The notes under the pieces: model-generated
What the model was told of the DNA's origin: nothing
The model's input: the letters and a program-made list of their open reading frames with translations, nothing else
Database searches by the model: none
Source: Salinisphaeraceae bacterium UBA4764
Lineage (GTDB): Bacteria > Pseudomonadota > Gammaproteobacteria > Nevskiales > Salinisphaeraceae
Length of the DNA: 56,541 bases
Assembly (NCBI GenBank): GCA_002403445.1
Contig: DHHU01000072.1
Coordinates: 88,754 to 145,294 of the forward strand
Reading direction: 5' to 3'
Made by a program: the position numbers and the translations under genes
Shown: positions 51,031 to 56,541 of the stretch, piece by piece
Layout of the letters: every line of letters begins with the position of its first letter
Position numbering within the stretch: the first letter of the stretch is position 1

Positions 51031-54000
51031 ATGAGCCTATCCGCGGTACTAGCCGTCATGCTCTTGCTGGCGATCGCCTGTTCGGCACCCGCACTAGGCC
51101 GAAAGGGGGCAACGTCCGCAACCGCCGGTCGTCGATATCAAGCCAGCACTGGTGTCTATCTAATTGCGCTTGCCTCACTGGTCAGTGCCTGGCCAGTTTT
51201 TGGAGCGATGGAGGCCGCTGCACGAGGCGATGACGCAGTGCTCGGCCTGTTCGCAGCGCCGGTACTGGCACTTATCCTGTTGCGTCCCATCGCCCGGCGG
51301 CTCCAGGTCATAGCCCATCAACAGGGCACACTATCGCTACCGGCCTTGATCGGTGCCCGCTATGGACGCTCACCGGCGGTTGCCATCACCGCGGCTCTTG
51401 TCGCCGCGTCAGGACTCGGCATGTTGCTGATCGCGGAGTTCGAGACCGTCGCCAAAGCTGTAGCGGTCACACTCGGCCTAGCCACCAATCCGACGCTGGC
51501 TGCGGTGCTGCCGGGCGCTATTGCTGCCGGTACATTGGTCGCGATGCCTGGTCGGTTAATGGCAAGCAACGGCCAATCAACTGGCCTGGTCGCCATTGCC
51601 CGGGTCGCGACCACAATGGCGCTGGCAGTACTAGTGCTCATGTTGGGTGCTGCGTTATATCACGGACCGGGGTTCAGCGGGTTATCGATCACCCCATTGG
51701 GGTCGCTTGCCGCTATTGGGGATATTTTTGGCCCTCCCCCCGTCACCTCACGTTTTCTGACCATCGTCATCGTTGCCACATTAGCGGTTTATGTGTTGCC
51801 CGGACGTTTCATTCTCATCGGCAAAAGTCCAGCGGGTGGGCGTCGGCGACGCTTAGCAAGCGCCATGTTGCCCGTTTTAATGATCCTGTTGGTAGGCAGC
51901 ATCATCATAGTGGCTGGCGCGGGGCTGATGCAGATTACCTCATCGGGTCGTGTCGGCAATCATCTGGCGCTATCGCTCGCGAGTTCATTGGGGCCCGACT
52001 GGTTAGCCGGGATCGTGTTTGGCGGCGTGCTTGCACTGGCGACAAGCAATGCTTGTCTGATTACGGCCTCGGTGACTGCCAGCCTTGTTGACGAAGTCAT
52101 GGCCCCGCTTCGCGCACACCGCCATCTGGCTAGGAGTCATTTGGCGATGCGAGCCGATATCAGCAGCGTGGAAAAAGGCGTAGCTGTCATTTATCTCGTA
52201 CTGATCTGCGCGGTTCTGGCTGCGGCCGGCCCCGACATCGACCTTGCCAACACGGGGTTGATCGGCCTCGCAGGCATTTCACTGCTGTCGCCGCCCCTGC
52301 TGGGCGGTTTGTATATCCGCTCAATCAAACACCAGGGCGTCATTGCTGGCCTGGTTGCCGGGACTCTGGTTTGGCTCTACACGCTTGTGGTTCCTGCGTT
52401 ATCCCAAGGCAGTGGCCTTGCTTCCGGCACGCAGACTCATTCGATCATCGGCTGGACGGCTACTGCCGGCGCGTTCGGACTGCCACTGTCCGACCCACTG
52501 ACATCGGGCATAATCTGGACACTTATAGCTCAGATCGGCGTTATGGCAGCCGTCTCGGTCAATACTCGGGCAAGCCTGATCGAGCGTTCCCAGGCCGACG
52601 CATTTGCAGACCCCGGTCGCGGCCGCCGTCGTGACCGCAATCCAACCCGACGGCGCCCCCCCACAATTCGCGTGGGTGAACTGGATATTCTGCTGCGCCG
52701 TTTTCTGGGGGATCAAGTCGCACGTGAAACTATCCGCGAATACGCAGGCGAGCGTGATATCGGGACGCTGGCACCACAGCTTGCTGAACCAGAGCTTGTC
52801 CGATTTGCCGAAAATCGGCTGGCCAGCGTAGTCGGCGCCAGTTCCGCACGCTGGTTATTACGCTCTGGCTCATCCCGTGCGGACATGGATTTCAACGACG
52901 TGGCCCGGGTGCTTGACCGAACGGCGGACGCAGTCCAATTCAATCGCGGGGTGTTGCGCGCAGCGATCGAAAACAGCGACCAAGGTATTTCGGTTATCGA
53001 CGGCGACCTCCGGCTGGTCACCTGGAACAGCCGCTACTTGGCGTTGTTCAACTATCCACCTGGGCTGGTGCGAACCGGTCGCCATATCGCCGAACTGATC
53101 CGCTACAACGCCGAACGTGGCGAATGTGGCCCCGGCGAGGTTGAGGATCTGGTGCAACGGCGCCTGCACCACCTGCGTCGCGGCCAGCCACATCGTTTTG
53201 AACGACATCGCACCGACGGCAAAGTCATCTACATGACCGGCAACCCCATACCTGGGGGCGGGTTTGTCACTACTTTCAACGACATTACCGCGTTCAAGGA
53301 AAAACAGGCAGAACTCGCCCGTGCCAATGCGCGACTTGAAGCCCGCGTGTCAGAACGGACTGCCGCTCTGTCGCGCTCGAATGAACAACTCAAGCAAGAA
53401 AACGCTGAACGCGCCCGCGCCGAACGCACGGCCCGCCACGCTCGCGAGGCAGCCGAACGAGCCAACCAGAGTAAAAACCGCTTTCTCGCGGCCGCGAGCC
53501 ACGACTTGCTCCAGCCCCTGAACGCCGCGCGTCTGTTTGCCGACGCGGCCTCACGATCCCCCGATCGAATCGATCCAGCGTCTATCGAAAAGATCCAGAA
53601 CGCGCTCGGCTCAGCCCAGGCACTGCTCGAACCACTGCTGGACATTTCCAAGATCGACTCCGGCCGCTGGCCGGTCGAGCGCGACGTGATCGCCATCAAC
53701 GACGTGGTTCAACCATTGGTCGATCAATTTCGGGTCATCGCTGCCGACAAGGGCCTGAGGCTGGACTACGTGCACTCGAGCATCCTTGTCGAAACCGACC
53801 CCAATCTATTGCGCCGCATCGTGCAGAATCTTCTATCGAATGCCGTACGCTACACCGAGACAGGGCGTATCGTGCTCGGTGTCCGCCGACGACCGCAACA
53901 CATCGAGATTCAAATACATGATACCGGCCCCGGCATTAGCAACTCACAAAAAACTCAAATCTTTGAGGAATTCGAGCGCGGTGATGACGCCAATAGCGTT

Positions 54001-54543
54001 AGCGATCGAGGACTTGGACTGGGATTGTCCCTGGCCGATCGGTTAGCCGGTTTACTGGGGCATCGCATAACAGTCGATTCCACACCGGGGCGCGGCACTT
54101 GTTTTTCGGTTGTGATCGCCACGGGCACGGTTAAAAGTCCGACGATAGACGCACCGTCAGCCGTAGAGTCGGTCGCCGACGTGGTGGTGAATCAGGCATT
54201 GGTCGTCGACGACGACACGGCGTCCTGCGAGGCGCTTGTAGCAACCCTGGAATCCTTTGGGATCGAGGCGTTGAGCGCCGAACCGGTAGACGTGACGGAT
54301 ATTGTCAATGACGGCGTCGTAGACGCCTTAATTGTCGACTACGACCTTGGTACCGATGCACCCAACGGCCTGGAACTGATGCAAGCCTGTGGTCCTAACC
54401 GGACGGCATGTCGGATTCTTGCCAGCGCCAATCGCGATCCGGAGCTAGTCGAACGTGCGGCCGCGATCGACGTGCGAGTCATTTACAAACCCATCGATTC
54501 CGAAGCCCTAGCTCGCGCACTTGGCATAACATTGACGCCCTAA
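51031..54543 (+). CDS. crbS: CrbS-type hybrid sensor kinase with SLC5 transporter domain
   Basis: A 1170-residue hybrid kinase. The first 520 or so residues form a sodium/solute-symporter-like (SLC5) domain of about 13 helices. A linker is followed by a PAS domain (about 640-750, IENSDQGISVIDGDLRLVTWNSRYLALFNYP), a coiled coil, HisKA with His824 in AASHDLLQPLNAARLF, an HATPase domain (NLLSNAVRYT, DTGPGIS, GLGLGLSLADRLA) and a C-terminal receiver with Asp1103 in VDYDLG. This is the layout of CrbS (MxtR in Pseudomonas), which with CrbR (ErdR) controls acetyl-CoA synthetase and acetate use. The ATG at 51031 has TGAGGG six bases upstream, just after an in-frame TTG. Confidence 0.9.
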   Translation: MSLSAVLAVMLLLAIACSAPALGRKGATSATAGRRYQASTGVYLIALASLVSAWPVFGAMEAAARGDDAVLGLFAAPVLALILLRPIARRLQVIAHQQGTLSLPALIGARYGRSPAVAITAALVAASGLGMLLIAEFETVAKAVAVTLGLATNPTLAAVLPGAIAAGTLVAMPGRLMASNGQSTGLVAIARVATTMALAVLVLMLGAALYHGPGFSGLSITPLGSLAAIGDIFGPPPVTSRFLTIVIVATLAVYVLPGRFILIGKSPAGGRRRRLASAMLPVLMILLVGSIIIVAGAGLMQITSSGRVGNHLALSLASSLGPDWLAGIVFGGVLALATSNACLITASVTASLVDEVMAPLRAHRHLARSHLAMRADISSVEKGVAVIYLVLICAVLAAAGPDIDLANTGLIGLAGISLLSPPLLGGLYIRSIKHQGVIAGLVAGTLVWLYTLVVPALSQGSGLASGTQTHSIIGWTATAGAFGLPLSDPLTSGIIWTLIAQIGVMAAVSVNTRASLIERSQADAFADPGRGRRRDRNPTRRRPPTIRVGELDILLRRFLGDQVARETIREYAGERDIGTLAPQLAEPELVRFAENRLASVVGASSARWLLRSGSSRADMDFNDVARVLDRTADAVQFNRGVLRAAIENSDQGISVIDGDLRLVTWNSRYLALFNYPPGLVRTGRHIAELIRYNAERGECGPGEVEDLVQRRLHHLRRGQPHRFERHRTDGKVIYMTGNPIPGGGFVTTFNDITAFKEKQAELARANARLEARVSERTAALSRSNEQLKQENAERARAERTARHAREAAERANQSKNRFLAAASHDLLQPLNAARLFADAASRSPDRIDPASIEKIQNALGSAQALLEPLLDISKIDSGRWPVERDVIAINDVVQPLVDQFRVIAADKGLRLDYVHSSILVETDPNLLRRIVQNLLSNAVRYTETGRIVLGVRRRPQHIEIQIHDTGPGISNSQKTQIFEEFERGDDANSVSDRGLGLGLSLADRLAGLLGHRITVDSTPGRGTCFSVVIATGTVKSPTIDAPSAVESVADVVVNQALVVDDDTASCEALVATLESFGIEALSAEPVDVTDIVNDGVVDALIVDYDLGTDAPNGLELMQACGPNRTACRILASANRDPELVERAAAIDVRVIYKPIDSEALARALGITLTP

Positions 54544-54604
54544 CTTTAAGCCAAGCGGAATTCGCATCGTTTTCAACACAAAGGTTCTTTGAATGCTAAT
54601 AACT

Positions 54605-55585
54605 CTAGCATAGGCGGTTGAAATGAAGCCGGACGGATACCGCCAGATGGTCTGACAACCGCCCGCTGCAGCCATAACGCATATTCCTGGGAAAAGCCCA
54701 GCGGTGTGGCCGATCCGGCCGCACGATTGAGTCTGCCCCGGTTTCAGCGGCCGGCTGAGCTAACCACAGCATATCAAGACGCTCGCCTGGCAAAACGCAT
54801 GTTTCGGGATCAACGACCCGATCCGGCTCGTCCGGATCGGGTTGCAGCTCGGCTGTCGTCTGAAACAACGCGGTCGGTCCATAGCCAAGACCCTGGGTCG
54901 CCCAAAGATCAAAAAAACCGAGCCGCGACAGTTTGGCCGCAAGGTGTTGATACTCAGAATCCATATCTTTCGAATCTTTAAGACCTGCCGGCACGTTAAA
55001 ATCGCCGACAAGCAACATCGCATTAACCGGATCATGCCAGGCTTCGATGAATTCGATCAGCTCGTTGATCTGTGCCATGCGATTCAGCCGAATGCGCTTG
55101 CTATCAATCTGGGACCCCGGCCATTGAAGGCCACCCGAAACAAGGTGCGTAGAAAAAATTTCAAGATTCGGTTGGCCCCGCCCGAGCTCGAGTGTGACCA
55201 GTAATACCCCTTTGGTCGCGAAACTGTCGGGATCCCGCCAATCAAGGCCGGATCGAAACGCGTATCGCACTTTACGGCAGACATTAAGGCCGTCAACAAT
55301 CGTGACTAGGCCGCTACCGGTCAGGCACGGAAAACGACCGCGGCCGGGGCCCAGGGCAAACGTGGCTTGTCGTGTCGTCCAAGCCGCCACCACTCGCTCT
55401 ATTTCTTCGGGTTCGAAACATTCTGCGAGTGCACACACATCGAAACGACCGGCCAGCGCCTGACCAATCAAAGAGGCGCGCTGATCCACGTTCGGCGCAA
55501 ATAACCACCCACTGCCCGGCAAAGGCCGCCTGCCAGGCAGTATCCTAGGCCGCAGCAGCCAAGTGTTCCAGAACAGGACATGCAT
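54605..55585 (-). CDS. Endonuclease/exonuclease/phosphatase (EEP) family hydrolase
   Basis: A 326-residue member of the DNase I-like fold, without a signal peptide. The metal and catalytic motifs are visible: FWNTWLL at the N-terminus, ALAECFEP (Glu), KGVLLVTLE, FSTHLVSGG, the central VGDFNVPAG, DMLWLAQ and the terminal GRLSDHLAVSVRLHF. It resembles neutral-sphingomyelinase-like or phosphatase EEP proteins more than DNA-repair exonuclease III. The substrate is unknown. It sits between crbS and crbR, converging on crbS, and is preceded by a 129-base gap. Confidence 0.83.
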   Translation of the reverse strand: MHVLFWNTWLLRPRILPGRRPLPGSGWLFAPNVDQRASLIGQALAGRFDVCALAECFEPEEIERVVAAWTTRQATFALGPGRGRFPCLTGSGLVTIVDGLNVCRKVRYAFRSGLDWRDPDSFATKGVLLVTLELGRGQPNLEIFSTHLVSGGLQWPGSQIDSKRIRLNRMAQINELIEFIEAWHDPVNAMLLVGDFNVPAGLKDSKDMDSEYQHLAAKLSRLGFFDLWATQGLGYGPTALFQTTAELQPDPDEPDRVVDPETCVLPGERLDMLWLAQPAAETGADSIVRPDRPHRWAFPRNMRYGCSGRLSDHLAVSVRLHFNRLC

Positions 55586-55714
55586 TATAGAAAAGAGAAT
55601 GTCTGGGCAGGTCTTTATTTGTTCGTTATATCCAGCGCCATACCGTGCCTTGTTCTTTGGATTTTCGAACTCCGGCAGCTCGAACGCGCTCGACGATGTG
55701 TTAGCGGTCCGGCC

Positions 55715-56362
55715 TTAATTCCAACTTTGGTTTTGCATGGCAATCACGGCCTGGGTGCGGGTCGAGACGTCGAGTTTCCTGAGAATTGCCGTAATGTGGG
55801 CCTTGACCGTAGCTTCCGAGATCGTCAAATCAATCGCGATCTGCTTGTTCAACATGCCCTCCGTAAGCATTTCGAGCACCCGTTGTTGCTGGGCGGTCAA
55901 GGTCGCGAGCCGGTCGCAGAAACTATCGCGCGCGGCTCGGTTAATCTGGACTTCGGGCGGAATCCAGCTTTCGCCTGCCAGCACCGTGGTGATGGCCTCA
56001 GCTAGAGTTTCCGAGGCCGAGGACTTGGGAATAAATCCAGAAGCACCATGATCAAGTGCCGTGGTGACGACGTCCGGATCTTCGTAGGCCGAAATCACGA
56101 TCACCGGCAATGCCGGAGCGACCGTGCGGGCATGCACAAGGGCCGCATAGCCGCGCGCCCCCGGCATGTTCAGATCGAGCAATAGCAAATCGACGTCGCT
56201 GGCCTCGAGGAGCCGTGCGGAGAGCTCATCAAAATTACCTACGGTCTGCAGACGCGCCGTTGGCAGCGAATTGCTAATCGCCTGCCCAAGCGCCTCCCGA
56301 AACAAGGGGTGATCGTCGGCAATCAGAATCGTGCGCGTTGGAGACGCAACTTCATTGGCCAT
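55715..56362 (-). CDS. crbR: CrbR-type LuxR/NarL response regulator
   Basis: A 215-residue response regulator. The receiver domain has ILIADDHPLFREALGQAI with the acidic pair and the phospho-acceptor Asp63 in LLLLDLNMPG, and the switch lysine in GFIPKSSASETL. The LuxR-type HTH (about 149-205) reads LTAQQQRVLEMLTEGMLNKQIAIDLTISEATVKAHITAILRKLDVSTRTQAV. It is the expected partner of the CrbS-like kinase nearby and would activate acetyl-CoA synthetase and related carbon genes. The frame is open to a GTG at 56407, but the ATG at 56362 gives the family N-terminus. The cognate acs gene is not in the window. Confidence 0.88.
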   Translation of the reverse strand: MANEVASPTRTILIADDHPLFREALGQAISNSLPTARLQTVGNFDELSARLLEASDVDLLLLDLNMPGARGYAALVHARTVAPALPVIVISAYEDPDVVTTALDHGASGFIPKSSASETLAEAITTVLAGESWIPPEVQINRAARDSFCDRLATLTAQQQRVLEMLTEGMLNKQIAIDLTISEATVKAHITAILRKLDVSTRTQAVIAMQNQSWN

Positions 56363-56541
56363 GAAACGTGAGGAACTCGTCAAACTCTTCAGGCAGCATA
56401 GACGCACTAGACGTTGGTCGTAAAGACTTTCGTCTAAGGTTCTATTGCAAGCCTTGTAATTGCAATTTAATACCGCAACTCTTCGGATCTTGAGCCATTA
56501 ACCGACACAGCCCCGAGCGGGTCACATACAATCTGATATAG

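Overview
The window reads as chromosomal DNA of a gammaproteobacterium, moderately GC-rich and probably aquatic or halophilic. RsmJ, LpxH, MetZ, DusA, class 2 PyrD, TypA, a PhoB/PhoR pair, an OmpC-type porin and the CrbS/CrbR pair all fit that class. I cannot name the genus from sequence alone. GTG and TTG starts are common, and several starts below were moved to sites with a better Shine-Dalgarno sequence.

Layout. (1) 0-7 kb: typA, an nfeD/slipin membrane-quality pair, a small conserved protein, a decayed transposase remnant, and an SCP2-rsmJ pair. (2) 7-13.6 kb: a gamma-carbonic-anhydrase-like protein, tsaB, the helicase yoaA, a TPR lipoprotein and mrcB (PBP1b). (3) 13.6-31.2 kb: a continuous phosphate-starvation island with ppk, an orphan ParA-like ATPase, pstS-pstC-pstA-pstB-phoU-ppx, a small unknown protein, a GT4 glycosyltransferase, a PlcP-type metallophosphoesterase, a divergent UDP-sulfoquinovose synthase (sqdB), a porin with a coupled small exported protein, and phoB-phoR. 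(4) 31-48.5 kb: pepN, two alpha/beta hydrolases, pyrD, dusA-lpxH, metZ, pip, an EF-hand protein, an MFS transporter, recO-pdxJ, a Bax-inhibitor-1 family protein, cysG and a TauE/SafE permease. (5) 48.6-56.4 kb: cysB, serS and the acetate-switch two-component pair crbS/crbR with an EEP-family hydrolase between them.

How the genes work together. I can read 18-base Pho boxes (two 7-base TGTCAT-like repeats, 4 bases apart) upstream of pstS, phoB, the porin, plcP and sqdB, with a weaker one before ppk. The island therefore looks like a PhoB regulon covering Pi sensing (phoBR, phoU), uptake (porin, Pst), storage and recovery (ppk, ppx) and membrane-lipid replacement. The standout is the divergent plcP-glycosyltransferase / sqdB locus. 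It predicts that under Pi limitation phospholipids are cut to diacylglycerol and replaced by a glycolipid, probably the sulfolipid SQDG. The sulfur genes near 46-49 kb (cysG, TauE/SafE, cysB) are compatible with sulfite supply, but that link is only inference.

I found no rRNA or tRNA gene, CRISPR array, prophage or intact insertion sequence.
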